Below are positions 1-8,268 of a stretch of 64,000 bases of DNA, piece after piece; position 1 is the first letter of the stretch, and every line of letters starts with the position of its first letter. Source of the stretch: CF-46 sp042408445. Lineage in GTDB: Bacteria > Chloroflexota > Limnocylindria > Limnocylindrales > CSP1-4. Where the stretch lies: NCBI GenBank assembly GCA_042408445.1, contig JBHORC010000038.1, positions 62,001-126,000 of the forward strand. Direction: 5' to 3'. The notes beneath the pieces were generated by a model that worked only from the letters and a program-made list of their open reading frames with translations, was not told the DNA's origin and ran no database searches. Both the position numbers and the translations under genes were made by a program.

Positions 1-987
1 TCATTCGGCGACGCGGATGAGGACCTTGCCCTTCGGGTTGCCCGCGTCGACCCAGCGGAGCGCCTCCGGGACCTCGTCGAGCGAGAACGTTCGATCGACC
101 GCCGGGCGGAGCGTGCCGGCGATAACCCGGTCCGTGATCGTCTCCACGTCCGCCGCGTCGAACGGCTTCCACCAGAGCATCAGACCGCTCCAGCGGTCGC
201 CGGCGCGGCTGGCGATCGGCCCGACAATCATCGCCTGGAGGATGTCGAGCGCCCCTCCCCCGAGAGTTGCGTACTGGCCGCCCGGCTTGAGCGCACGGCG
301 TGCCGCGAGCACGGAGTGGTGCGAATCCGAGGCGATGATCCAGTCATAGCGCTCCGGCTGGCGGGTGAAGTCGACCGCGCGATAGTCGAGGACGTGGTCG
401 GCGCCGAGGGAGCGCACGAAGTCCACCTTCTCGGTCCGGCAGACGCCGGTCACCTCGGCGCCCATCGACTTCGCGAGCTGGACCGCGAACGGGCCGACGT
501 TGCCGCTGGCGCCGTCGACGAGGACGTGGTCGCCGGGACGAATCGTCCGGCCATCCCGGCGACGCAGGCCCTGGAGCGCGAGCACCGACGCGTGCGGAAG
601 CGTCGCCGCCGTCTCGAAGTCGATGCCGTCCGGGATCGGCAGGAACGCCTTCTCCTTCGCCACCACGAACTCCGCGAACGACCCCATCCCGAACGGCAGC
701 AGATCGGCGAAGACGCGATCGCCGGGTTGGAAGCGGGTAACGCCGGGACCCACCGCCTCCACCGTGCCTGCGACGTCCGTCCCGAGCCGGATGCTCTTCG
801 GCCGCCGCATGCCTACGAACAGCCGGATGAACTGCGGACGCGGGGCGATGTAGTCGAGGTCGGCGCGGTTGACGGACGCGGTGTGCACGCGAACGAGAAC
901 CTCGCCCGCGCCTGGGACGGGTCGCTCGAGCTCGACGACGCGAACGTGATCGATCGACCCGTACCGGGTTCGAATGGCGGCTTTCAT
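1..987 (-). CDS. Zinc-independent MDR family NAD(P)-dependent alcohol dehydrogenase / quinone oxidoreductase
   Basis: A complete 328-residue medium-chain dehydrogenase/reductase, predicted to be cytosolic and to use NADPH on a quinone, enone or aldehyde. The N-terminal GroES-like domain carries the LGTDVAG motif at about residues 68-74, and the nucleotide-binding GASGNVG loop lies at 159-165. I see no cluster of four structural-zinc cysteines and no catalytic zinc ligands, which places it with quinone oxidoreductases rather than classical zinc alcohol dehydrogenases. The start ATG lies 4 bases after the stop of the S4-domain gene on the same strand and has no clear Shine-Dalgarno sequence, so the two are probably cotranscribed. 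The substrate cannot be read from sequence. Confidence 0.88.
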   Translation of the reverse strand: MKAAIRTRYGSIDHVRVVELERPVPGAGEVLVRVHTASVNRADLDYIAPRPQFIRLFVGMRRPKSIRLGTDVAGTVEAVGPGVTRFQPGDRVFADLLPFGMGSFAEFVVAKEKAFLPIPDGIDFETAATLPHASVLALQGLRRRDGRTIRPGDHVLVDGASGNVGPFAVQLAKSMGAEVTGVCRTEKVDFVRSLGADHVLDYRAVDFTRQPERYDWIIASDSHHSVLAARRALKPGGQYATLGGGALDILQAMIVGPIASRAGDRWSGLMLWWKPFDAADVETITDRVIAGTLRPAVDRTFSLDEVPEALRWVDAGNPKGKVLIRVAE

Positions 988-991
988 GGAG

Positions 992-1363
992 TCAGGATGG
1001 CCCGGCGCGTCGCATCCGGTCCAGCTCGCGTCGCAGACGCTTGCTCGGTCGGCCCTCTCCTCGGATCGCCTTGATGCCCGGCGCGATCTCCCGGACCACG
1101 GGCGGTGGGCTGTTGTCGACGTAGCAGGTCACTGCGACGGACGCTCCGACCCGCGTCTCGATCGGCTGGACGACCTCGACGATCCGCTCGCGCTCGGCGA
1201 TGAGGGCGTGGACGACGTCACCCGCACGGACCTTCGTCGACGGCTTCGCGGGGTTGCCGTTGACGCGGACGTGCCCGCCGTCGCACAGCTGCGTCGCCAT
1301 CGGCCGCGTCTTGACCAGGCGCACGGCGCACAGCCAGCGATCAATGCGTGTGTCGTCGGGCAT
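992..1363 (-). CDS. S4-domain RNA-binding protein (Hsp15-like)
   Basis: A 123-residue protein with an N-terminal S4 fold (residues about 5-65): RIDRWLCAVRLVKTR, then the CDGGHVRVNG turn that contacts RNA. The tail is basic and Arg-rich (residues 95-123). Family members such as Hsp15 (HslR) bind the large ribosomal subunit or structured RNA under stress. I chose the ATG at 1363 because the open frame upstream is antisense to the VOC gene, because the S4 fold begins 6 residues after this start, and because a GGAGGG lies 11 bases upstream. It is followed after 4 bases by the dehydrogenase gene on the same strand. Confidence 0.85.
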   Translation of the reverse strand: MPDDTRIDRWLCAVRLVKTRPMATQLCDGGHVRVNGNPAKPSTKVRAGDVVHALIAERERIVEVVQPIETRVGASVAVTCYVDNSPPPVVREIAPGIKAIRGEGRPSKRLRRELDRMRRAGPS

Positions 1364-1408
1364 CAGTGTTCCAACCCTCCGCGAGCCGATCCGAACGAGA
1401 ATAGGCAC

Positions 1409-1843
1409 ATGGCACTCAAGCGAATGGACAACATGGGCATCGTCGTCGAGGATCTCGCGGCGGCGATCGAGTTCTTCCGCGAGCTCGGCCTCGAGCTCGA
1501 GGGGCAAGGGATGGTCGAAGGAGAGTGGGCGGGGCGCGTCACCGGACTCGGCGACCAGCGGGTCGAGATCGCGATGATGCGCACGCCGGACGGCCACAAC
1601 CGGCTCGAGCTGTCGCGGTTCCTCGAACCGGCCGTCGTCGCTGATCATCGGACGGCACCCGTGAACGCCCTGGGCTACCTGCGGGTGATGTTCGCGGTGG
1701 ACGACCTCGACGAGACGCTTGCCCGCCTTCGCAAGCACGGCGCGGAGCTCCTCAGCAGCGAGGTCGTCAGCTACGGCGACTCGATCCGCCTCTGCTACAT
1801 CCGCGGGCCCGAAGGGCTCCTCATCGGGCTCGCCGAGGACTGA
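1409..1843 (+). CDS. VOC family (glyoxalase/bleomycin-resistance fold) protein
   Basis: A 144-residue protein with the two beta-alpha-beta-beta-beta modules of the vicinal oxygen chelate fold. The first opens with MDNMGIVVEDLAAAIEFF and the second with LGYLRVMFAVDDLDETLARL; the end, IRGPEGLLIGLAE, is the typical last strand. Metal-ligand positions look only partly conserved: the usual His in the first strand is Gly/Ile here. I therefore do not predict glyoxalase activity. It is divergent from the S4 gene and 37 bases ahead of the DUF2652 gene. Confidence 0.85.
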   Translation: MALKRMDNMGIVVEDLAAAIEFFRELGLELEGQGMVEGEWAGRVTGLGDQRVEIAMMRTPDGHNRLELSRFLEPAVVADHRTAPVNALGYLRVMFAVDDLDETLARLRKHGAELLSSEVVSYGDSIRLCYIRGPEGLLIGLAED

Positions 1844-1867
1844 CGCGAACGGCTTGGACGAGACGCG

Positions 1868-1873
1868 TACCAT
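1868..1873 (+). promoter_or_regulatory. -10 element TACCAT for a leaderless start at 1881
   Basis: TACCAT fits TANNNT and ends 7 bases before the ATG of the DUF2652 gene. A transcript would begin at or next to the start codon. No good -35 box and no Shine-Dalgarno sequence are visible. Confidence 0.5.
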
Positions 1874-1880
1874 CGTCCGC

Positions 1881-2564
1881 ATGGCACAGGTCGCCACTTC
1901 CGCATCGGGGACGACAGAGGACGTCGCGGCCGGCGAGCGGTACCTCCTCCTCGCGGACATCTCCGGCTACACGGCGTTCATGTCCGGGGTCGAGCAGGAG
2001 CACGGGGTGGACTTCAGCGGCGGGATCCCCGCCGCCTACGGAATCCTCGGCGCGCTGCTGGACACCGTCATCGAAGGGATCCGCAGCGGTTTCGCGCTCG
2101 TCAAGCTCGAGGGCGACGCGGTGTTCGCGGCAGCTCCGGCGCCCAGCCTCGACGGCCAGGGCGACCGGGTCGTCGACATGATCGGCGCGACCTACCGCGC
2201 GTTCGTCGAGAGCCGGACCCGCGCGATCCCCGCCAACGACCATGTCTGCATCGCCTGTCCGGCAGTCGCCCTTCTGGACCTCAAGGTGGTGCTGCATCGG
2301 GGCCACTCGGTCCGCCAGACCGTCGGGTCCGGCAGCGATCTGCTTGGGCCTGCCGTAACCGTCGCGCACCGCTTGCTGAAGAACACGGTTCGGGACCGGA
2401 TCGGCCATCGGCCGTACCTGCTCGTCACCGACGCGGCCGCGACCGGGCTGGGCCTGACCGGGAGCGGCATCCAGCATGTCGAGGACTACGCGGACGCCGG
2501 CCGGATCGAGGGCCGGATCATCGAGCTCGAGGCGATCCCGTCGGCGGGGACGACGCCCGGCTGA
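1881..2564 (+). CDS. DUF2652 protein, class III nucleotide-cyclase-like fold
   Basis: A 227-residue protein of the DUF2652 family. The N-terminal LLLADISGYTAFM resembles the first metal-binding strand of class III adenylyl cyclases (Asp26), and LEGDAVF (Asp79) resembles the second. The substrate-specifying lysine and the transition-state Arg/Asn pair cannot be identified with confidence, so catalysis is uncertain. Family members often sit beside SRPBCC (polyketide cyclase-like) genes, and here one is convergent 37 bases downstream. A true cyclase-domain protein follows within 700 bases. Confidence 0.8.
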   Translation: MAQVATSASGTTEDVAAGERYLLLADISGYTAFMSGVEQEHGVDFSGGIPAAYGILGALLDTVIEGIRSGFALVKLEGDAVFAAAPAPSLDGQGDRVVDMIGATYRAFVESRTRAIPANDHVCIACPAVALLDLKVVLHRGHSVRQTVGSGSDLLGPAVTVAHRLLKNTVRDRIGHRPYLLVTDAAATGLGLTGSGIQHVEDYADAGRIEGRIIELEAIPSAGTTPG

Positions 2565-2601
2565 GAGACCAGATCGACGCGAGCGGCGTTCGGCCTTCGC
2601 C

Positions 2602-3171
2602 TCAGGGCGCCGAAACGGCCGCTGTTCGAGCGGCGACGGCGCGGTCGACGGCATGCTGCAGACCACGGCCGCCGATCCTGAAGGCCCAGGCGTGGTTGTA
2701 GGCGAACGCTCGCTGGAGGAGCGCGCGCAACGGTCGCGGCAGCCGTCGCTCCGCGACGATGACCTGGTCGTTGACGACCTCGACGCCGTTCGGCCCCTCG
2801 GTGAGCCGGTACCGGATCGGGCCGTGCATCGGGAAATGACCGCTGAGCCGGAGATTGGTGTCGACGACGATGAGGTTCGGTCGATCCAGCTCCGCAAGCG
2901 TGATGTCCCAGATCAGCTCGTAGGGCAGGCGGGCACGGACGCGGAGGTGCGACCGTGCCCCGACCGCGACCTCGTCATCGGATTCGGCCGACTTGAAGCA
3001 TGGCTGCCACCACGTCGGGTAGTCCTTCGCGTGGCTCAGCAGATCGAACACCACATCGATCGGGCCGTTGATCAGCCATCGATGTCCGAGCCGGTAGACG
3101 TCGCCGGATGCCGCCAGGGCAGCGTCGGAGAGGTCGGCCCCGGAGCCCCGGTCCGTTTCCGGTCGTGCCAT
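2602..3171 (-). CDS. SRPBCC (START/Bet v1-like) family protein
   Basis: A 189-residue hydrophobic-pocket protein. The fold begins at about residue 28 with LGHRWLINGPIDVVFDLLSH and AKDYPTWWQP, the characteristic first strand and helix, and ends in a long C-terminal helix. It probably binds a small hydrophobic ligand; none can be named. The ATG at 3171 is preferred over a longer frame because a TACCGT -10 element lies 6 bases upstream, giving a leaderless start. It is divergent from the hydrolase-cyclase fusion with only 23 bases between start codons. Confidence 0.82.
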   Translation of the reverse strand: MARPETDRGSGADLSDAALAASGDVYRLGHRWLINGPIDVVFDLLSHAKDYPTWWQPCFKSAESDDEVAVGARSHLRVRARLPYELIWDITLAELDRPNLIVVDTNLRLSGHFPMHGPIRYRLTEGPNGVEVVNDQVIVAERRLPRPLRALLQRAFAYNHAWAFRIGGRGLQHAVDRAVAARTAAVSAP

Positions 3172-3177
3172 GCGCCG

Positions 3178-3187
3178 ACGGTACCAT
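3178..3187. promoter_or_regulatory. Overlapping divergent -10 elements between two leaderless genes
   Basis: Within the 23 bases between the two start codons, TACCGT on the minus strand (3178-3183) ends 6 bases from the ATG at 3171. TACCAT on the plus strand (3182-3187) ends 7 bases from the GTG at 3195. The two boxes share bases 3182-3183, so polymerase could serve only one direction at a time. Confidence 0.5.
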
Positions 3188-3194
3188 CGCGACG

Positions 3195-4553
3195 GTGACT
3201 CCCGAGACGATTCTGGCGCGGCCGCCCCGCTACGCACGGACGGGCGGGCTGCATATCGCGTATCGGGTGATCGGCGACGGTCCGATCGACCTCGTCCTCG
3301 TCGACCAGTGGTTCAGCAATGTCGACGCGATGTGGTCCTTCCCTCCCCTCGCCAAGCTGCTGACGGAGCTCGCGTCGTTCAGCCGGCTGATCGTCTTCGA
3401 CAAGCGCGGAACCGGCCTCTCGGACCCGATCTCGGTGGACGGCCTGCCGACGGTCGAGGAATGGATCGATGATCTCCGCGCGGTCCTCGACGACGTCGGA
3501 TCGACACGGACGGCTCTCCTGTCCGGAATTGGCGCGTCGGTCATGGCCCTCCTGTTTGCCGCGACCTATCCGGATCGAACCTCGTCGCTCGTCCTCGTCG
3601 ACGGTTGCGCCCGCCTCGCCTGGGCGGAGGACTACCCGTGGGGCAACCCACTCGAATCGCTTCAGAACGACCTTGAGATGATCCGATCGCATTGGGGCAG
3701 GGACGGCGGGACGATGTCGTTCCTGGCGCCCCAGCTGCTGGCGGATCGGCCGCTCGCCGATTCCTACATCCGCTACGAGCGTCAGTCGGCGAGCCCGGGC
3801 ACGGCGAAGGCCATGATCGGCTGGCTGTACCAGGTCGACGTCCGGCATGTCCTGCCCGCCATCCGGGTCCCGACACTCCTCCTCCACCACGTCGCGTCAA
3901 CCCGAGTCGCGCCAGCCCACGGCCGGTACATCGCCGAACGCATCGACGGTGCGCGGTTCGTCGAGATTCCCGGCGCCGACAACTACACGTGGGCCGGCAA
4001 CACGGCTCCGATGCTCGGCGAGATCCAGGAATTCCTCACCGGCGCGCGGCCCGTCGTCGAACCCGATCGGGTGCTCGCGACGGTCCTGCTGACCGACATC
4101 GTCGGGTCGACTCGACACGCCTCGGACATCGGCGATGCGCGCTGGCGCGAGGCGCTCGGCGCGCACGACCGGGCGATTCGTCTGCTCCTGGATCGCTTCC
4201 GCGGGCGCGAGATCAAGTCGACCGGTGACGGCTTCCTCGCGACCTTCGACGGACCGGCTCGCGCGGTCCGCGCCGCGCTCGAGATCCGCGACCTCCTGTC
4301 CGTGCAGGGCATCGAGGTTCGATCCGGACTCCATACCGGGGAGATCGAGCTGGTCGGCGATGACATTGCTGGCATCGCGGTGCACATCGCCGCCCGGATC
4401 AGCTCGCTCGCCGCGCCAGGCGAGGTTCTGACATCGAGCACCGTCCGGGACCTGGTCGCTGGATCCGGGATCACCTTCGAGTCGCGGGGATCCCACGCGC
4501 TCAAGGGCATCGACGACGAGTGGCGGGTCTTCGCAGCGAGTGAGCGGCCGTAG
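3195..4553 (+). CDS. Alpha/beta-hydrolase-like domain fused to class III adenylate/guanylate cyclase
   Basis: A 452-residue fusion. Residues about 1-285 form an alpha/beta-hydrolase fold (FDKRGTGLSD, then LLFAATYPDR). The second part is a class III nucleotide cyclase with TDIVGST (metal Asp301) and STGDGF (Asp345), ending in the usual ALKGI(D)DEW(R) strand. The hydrolase nucleophile elbow, normally G-X-S-X-G just before the LLFAATYP helix, reads SGIGAS. The catalytic Ser is therefore missing and the domain is probably a ligand sensor. The GTG start is supported by the TACCAT box 7 bases upstream. Cyclase output (cAMP or cGMP) is inferred. Confidence 0.85.
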   Translation: MTPETILARPPRYARTGGLHIAYRVIGDGPIDLVLVDQWFSNVDAMWSFPPLAKLLTELASFSRLIVFDKRGTGLSDPISVDGLPTVEEWIDDLRAVLDDVGSTRTALLSGIGASVMALLFAATYPDRTSSLVLVDGCARLAWAEDYPWGNPLESLQNDLEMIRSHWGRDGGTMSFLAPQLLADRPLADSYIRYERQSASPGTAKAMIGWLYQVDVRHVLPAIRVPTLLLHHVASTRVAPAHGRYIAERIDGARFVEIPGADNYTWAGNTAPMLGEIQEFLTGARPVVEPDRVLATVLLTDIVGSTRHASDIGDARWREALGAHDRAIRLLLDRFRGREIKSTGDGFLATFDGPARAVRAALEIRDLLSVQGIEVRSGLHTGEIELVGDDIAGIAVHIAARISSLAAPGEVLTSSTVRDLVAGSGITFESRGSHALKGIDDEWRVFAASERP

Positions 4554-4643
4554 GACCACGAGGGTTGCCGGGCGGATACACCGATGATTCTCGATCCGGA
4601 CGGCCGTCAATGTTGTCGACGACCATGAGCCGAGGAGCACCGG

Positions 4644-5117
4644 ATGACATCGCCTGACGACGGACGCGGCGCGGAGGCCGACGCCGGCCCGCTCACCGGA
4701 GAATCGACCCTGCCCGCGGCGATGACCGGCAGGGCCAGCCCCGCAAAGGCGGCGGTCGGCGACAAGCCCGTCTTCGCCTACATCGGCAGCCTGCCCCAAC
4801 CGCAGCGGTCCATCGCCGAGCGAGTGGACGCCCTGGCGGCCGAAACGCTGCCCGGCATGCAGCGCTCCGTGAAGTGGGGCATCTCGTGGTACGGCGTTGG
4901 CGACGGCTGGTGCTTCGCGTGCGGCGGGTTCGAGGGCCACGTCAAGCTCGTGTTCGGCCGCGGCACGTCGCTCACGCCGGTCCCGCCCGCGACGCCGATC
5001 GGCATGGGCAAGGACTCGCGCGGCGTGGATCTCGCATCGCTCGACGACATCGACGAGGACCAGGTCGCCTCGTGGATGCAGCAGGCCGCGGCGATGCCCG
5101 GATTCGGGAAGCGATGA
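4644..5117 (+). CDS. DUF1801 (YdhG-like) domain protein
   Basis: A 157-residue protein. After a 40-residue Ala/Gly-rich lead comes the DUF1801 fold: VFAYIGSLPQPQRSIAERVDAL, MQRSVKWGISWYG and then FACGGFEGHVKLVF. The family includes the iron-chaperone-like YdhG and is structurally related to frataxin-like folds, but molecular activity is not established. Its TGA overlaps the ATG of the downstream MBL-fold gene as ATGA, so the two are translationally coupled. A second, unlinked DUF1801 gene lies at 27231-27626. Confidence 0.82.
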   Translation: MTSPDDGRGAEADAGPLTGESTLPAAMTGRASPAKAAVGDKPVFAYIGSLPQPQRSIAERVDALAAETLPGMQRSVKWGISWYGVGDGWCFACGGFEGHVKLVFGRGTSLTPVPPATPIGMGKDSRGVDLASLDDIDEDQVASWMQQAAAMPGFGKR

Positions 5118-5737
5118 GCGGCGACATCACGATCACGCCCGTCCGCGTCGCCGACCTGCTCGTCGCCGAGGATCAGCGGATGCCCGTCTACGTCCACGTC
5201 ATCGACCATCCCGATGGCCGCGTGCTCGTCGACACCGGGATGACGGAGCTCCATCCGCTCGTGGCGGACATGGATCCGCGGCTGAGCCCGCTGAACGAGC
5301 AGGACTTCGACCTGGCCGGCATCGATATCGTCGTCAACACCCACCTCCACTTCGACCACTGCGGTGGCAACCGCCTCTTCCCGGGCAAGCCGATCCACGT
5401 CCAGCGCCGCGAGCTCGACGACGCGCGAACGCAGGACGACTACACGATCCGCGAGTGGGTAGATGCGGCCGGCGTGGAGTACGTGCCAGTGGACGGTGAG
5501 CTGGAGCTGCTCCCCGGTGTCCGGCTGGTCTCGGCGCCGGGCCACACGCCCGGCTCCCAGGTGGTCGTCGTCGGAGCCGGCGAGCACCGGCAGGTCATCG
5601 CCGGCGACCTGGCGGTCACGTTCGGCGAGCTCGATGAGCCGCAGACCGAGGGCCAGCAGCTGGTCCGAGCGCTTGACCCGGAGCTGGTCTGGCTCGCCCA
5701 CGTGGACGAGCCTTGGCGACCGTTCCACCGCGTCTGA
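5114..5737 (+). CDS. Metallo-beta-lactamase-fold hydrolase, AHL-lactonase type
   Basis: A 207-residue MBL-fold hydrolase. Zinc ligands are visible: NTHLHFDHCGGN (HxHxDH), APGHTPGSQ (second His), IAGDLA (bridging Asp) and a final AHVDEPW His. The length and order fit the N-acyl-homoserine-lactonase/short-MBL group, but substrates in this group are broad. It starts inside the stop codon of the DUF1801 gene (ATGA), which implies coexpression. Confidence 0.85.
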   Translation: MSGDITITPVRVADLLVAEDQRMPVYVHVIDHPDGRVLVDTGMTELHPLVADMDPRLSPLNEQDFDLAGIDIVVNTHLHFDHCGGNRLFPGKPIHVQRRELDDARTQDDYTIREWVDAAGVEYVPVDGELELLPGVRLVSAPGHTPGSQVVVVGAGEHRQVIAGDLAVTFGELDEPQTEGQQLVRALDPELVWLAHVDEPWRPFHRV

Positions 5738-5786
5738 ATTCGGGCGTTGAACACGGAACCTGAGGGGCGCGCGTAGCGGGCTGCCG

Positions 5787-7250
5787 TCAGCGACCTGAGT
5801 GTGGCGCGCCGAACCACCGGGAAAGCCGCGCGTTCAGATCGTGCTGCTGTTCGCCGATCCACGCGATGTAGCCGTCCGGCCGAAGCAGCACGCACCGCGC
5901 ATCGAGAGCCACATCTGGGTCGGCGACGTAGTCGACCCGATCCGACCACGGGCCGGCTGTCAGGCGCTCGGTTCGGTCCAGCACGAGGCCGCGGCCGCGA
6001 TGGAGCAGGTCGTACAGGCGCCCGCCGTTCAACTCGAGGTCAGGGAGGCGGCGCCCCACGAGGTCCGCGCCCTCGCCGTAGTCGTAGCGGATGTCGATCG
6101 CCGCGATCTTCTCGGTCAGGAAGCGGTTCACCTCGTCGAAGTCCATCAGCTCCATGAGGAGCCTCCGAACGGCCTGGGGGCCCGGTTCGGTGGACAGCAG
6201 CTCCATCTGGGCGCGCGTGTTGTCGAGGACCTGCTCGCCAATCGGACGACGTTCCGCCTCGTATGTGTCGAGGAGCGTGGTCGGCGACCAGCCGCGGATC
6301 TCGGCGGCCAGCTTCCAGCCGAGGTTGAATGCATCCTGGAGGCCCACGTTGAGACCCTGGCCGCCGGCGGGCGGATGGACGTGTGCCGCGTCGCCCGCCA
6401 GCAGCACCCGGCCGATTCGGTAGCGTTCCGCGAGGCGGGTGGCGTCCCCAAAGCGGGATCGCCAACGTGGCGAATGGACGCCGAAATCCGTTCCGGCGAT
6501 CGCCCGCAGATGGTGTCGGAACTCCTCGAGGGTCGGCGGCTCCGCCCGTTCCGTGGCTGAGGCCAGGGGGATGACCACTCGGTAGAGGCCATCACCGATC
6601 GGCAGAAGGCTGAACCGCGGGTTCGTCTCGCGGATCGTCGCGACGGCCGCGGCGATCTCCTCATCCGGCAGCCCGACTTCCATCTCGCCCATAAGCGTCT
6701 CGGTCCGCGCCGGCTCGCCGGGGAAGCCGACGCCCAGCAGCTTCCGCACGGTGCTGTGTGCGCCATCACAGCCGACGAGGTAGCGCGAACGGAGCCGCTC
6801 ACCGTCGGCCAGCTCGACGGTCATCCCGTCCGCGTCCTGCTCGAGACCCGTGACCGCGCGGCCGCGCTGGACCTCCGCCCCGAGGTCGATCGCATGGTCT
6901 TCGAGGATCTGCTCGAGGACGGGCTGCGGAATGCCGATCAGATAGGGGTGCGCGGTGTCGAGGCCTTCCGGGGCCGGAGTCGGGATGCCCGCGAAGAAGC
7001 CGCCAGCCGGCCGCCGCCTGCCGTGCTCGAAGACGCGCTGCAGCAGCCCCCGCATCGCCAGCATCTCGATGCTGCGGATGTGGAGCGCGACGATTCGCGC
7101 GAAGGAGACTGGCTCCGTTTCCCGTTCGAGAACGAGAACGCGTGTGCCGTGGAGGCGCAGCTCGGCGGCCAGCAGCCCGCCCGTCGGCCCGCAGCCGGCA
7201 ATGATGACGTCGAACGGTGGCGGATCGACGGAGACGTGTCGGGACTGCAG
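5787..7250 (-). CDS. FAD-dependent aromatic-type monooxygenase (PHBH/PgaE class)
   Basis: About 487 residues with all class A flavoprotein monooxygenase marks: IIAGCGPTGG dinucleotide loop near the N terminus, GCDGAHSTVRKLLG (DG motif), and LLAGDAAHVHPPAGGQGLN (GD motif), plus the C-terminal thioredoxin-like domain ending LLRPDGYIAWIG. It should hydroxylate a phenolic or polyketide-like substrate with NAD(P)H and O2. The start is odd: no in-frame ATG, GTG or TTG lies between the FAD loop and the divergent lipoprotein gene. The best candidate is a CTG at 7250 with AAAGG 7 bases upstream; a frame extending into the lipoprotein gene is possible but unlikely. Confidence 0.82.
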   Translation of the reverse strand: MQSRHVSVDPPPFDVIIAGCGPTGGLLAAELRLHGTRVLVLERETEPVSFARIVALHIRSIEMLAMRGLLQRVFEHGRRRPAGGFFAGIPTPAPEGLDTAHPYLIGIPQPVLEQILEDHAIDLGAEVQRGRAVTGLEQDADGMTVELADGERLRSRYLVGCDGAHSTVRKLLGVGFPGEPARTETLMGEMEVGLPDEEIAAAVATIRETNPRFSLLPIGDGLYRVVIPLASATERAEPPTLEEFRHHLRAIAGTDFGVHSPRWRSRFGDATRLAERYRIGRVLLAGDAAHVHPPAGGQGLNVGLQDAFNLGWKLAAEIRGWSPTTLLDTYEAERRPIGEQVLDNTRAQMELLSTEPGPQAVRRLLMELMDFDEVNRFLTEKIAAIDIRYDYGEGADLVGRRLPDLELNGGRLYDLLHRGRGLVLDRTERLTAGPWSDRVDYVADPDVALDARCVLLRPDGYIAWIGEQQHDLNARLSRWFGAPHSGR

Positions 7251-7368
7251 GGTGTTGCCTTTCGGAGTGACTTCAACGATATCGATGAGGTCGGCGGATC
7301 CGCGACGCCGGCGCCGGGCCGTTCGCTTCGTGTAGGTTGACGCGAAGACTGCTCTGCCGGAGGGACGG

Positions 7369-7767
7369 ATGCGTCGAACGATCGCCTCGCTCGTGCTGGC
7401 GGCGGGCGTGGTCGGCTGCGATGCGGCCGCGCCGCTCGGTGAACCGTTCGCGCTGCGGACGAGCTGGGAGCCGGGATCCGCCGCGTATCCCGGGGCCTGC
7501 CGCCCCGGCTGGTGGGCCGAGGGTCTGCTCGTCGTCGATCCGAACGGCGGAACCGCGATGAATGTCGACGGCGGGGACCGACCGGCGGGCTCGACGATTT
7601 CCGTGCTGTGGTGGCCGACCTTCACGGGTCGCCGGGTCGGCAGCGAGGTCGCGGTCCTCGGGCCCGACGGGAAGGTGGTCGCGACGACGGGCCGGAGGTA
7701 TCGGATCGAAGGCAGCTTCGAGCCCATTGGCTTCGTTGCGTGCGGTGACGAGGTGACCGCGAAGTAG
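7369..7767 (+). CDS. Small putative lipoprotein of unknown function
   Basis: A 132-residue protein with an N-terminal lipoprotein signal: RR, a hydrophobic stretch ASLVLAAGVVG and then Cys at about residue 17 (VVGC, lipobox-like). The mature part is small, beta-rich and contains two Trp-rich segments (RPGWWAEG, VLWWPTFTG). A GGAGGG Shine-Dalgarno sequence sits 4 bases before the ATG. No family is recognised. It is divergent from the FAD monooxygenase gene. Confidence 0.7.
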   Translation: MRRTIASLVLAAGVVGCDAAAPLGEPFALRTSWEPGSAAYPGACRPGWWAEGLLVVDPNGGTAMNVDGGDRPAGSTISVLWWPTFTGRRVGSEVAVLGPDGKVVATTGRRYRIEGSFEPIGFVACGDEVTAK

Positions 7768-7899
7768 GTGTGGCCTGGCCCGGCACGGTCGCCCGCCGCC
7801 CTTCTTTCGAAGGACGTCTTCCGTAACCGATGAGTTACCGGTGTTCGAGCCGTCTCTTCCGTAGCGCACCGACATTGGTGCCGTCACGGGAGTCGACGA

Positions 7900-8202
7900 A
7901 TGGGTAGCTCGATGGTGCGGTACAAGGTCCGACCGGAGCGGGCGGACGAGAACGTGGCTCTCGTCCAGGCGGTGTACGCGGAGCTCGCCGCGAAGCGTCC
8001 AGAGGGCCTCCACTACGCGACGTTTCGGCTCCCGGACGGCGTCAGCTTCATGCACGTTGTGATCGAGACCGACCAGCCCGGCCGGATTCTCGGCGAGATC
8101 GACGCGTTCAAGGCGTTCACGGCGGACATCGAGAGTCGCTGCGATGAGCCGCCCGCCGTCAGTGAGATCACCCTCGTTGGGTCGTACAACGTCGTCGCGT
8201 GA
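7900..8202 (+). CDS. Small hypothetical protein, likely dimeric alpha/beta-barrel
   Basis: A 100-residue protein. The pattern MVRYKVRPERADENVALVQAVYAEL followed by GLHYATFRL and FMHVVIET resembles a ferredoxin-like dimeric alpha/beta-barrel of the ABM/quinol-monooxygenase type, without an identifiable catalytic residue. GGGAG lies 7 bases before the ATG at 7900; an in-frame ATG at 7912 is an alternative. A perfect 11-bp hairpin follows 21 bases after the stop. Confidence 0.68.
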   Translation: MGSSMVRYKVRPERADENVALVQAVYAELAAKRPEGLHYATFRLPDGVSFMHVVIETDQPGRILGEIDAFKAFTADIESRCDEPPAVSEITLVGSYNVVA

Positions 8203-8223
8203 TCCGGGGAGGTTGACACGACG

Positions 8224-8250
8224 CTGGGCCACCCGAGCGGGGTGGCCCAG
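8224..8250. terminator. Perfect 11-bp hairpin between convergent genes
   Basis: CTGGGCCACCC, loop GAGCG, GGGTGGCCCAG: 11 perfect base pairs in the 66 bases between convergent stops at 8202 and 8269. No T-run follows in either direction, so it is a terminator or 3-prime-end stabiliser by position and stability only. Confidence 0.6.
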
Positions 8251-8268
8251 TCTGCGATTCGCGCTTGC

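Noticed and set aside
8212..8217. TTGACA at the end of the gene at 7900-8202
   Set aside because: It lies just before a terminator-like hairpin and a convergent gene, with no downstream plus-strand start in range.
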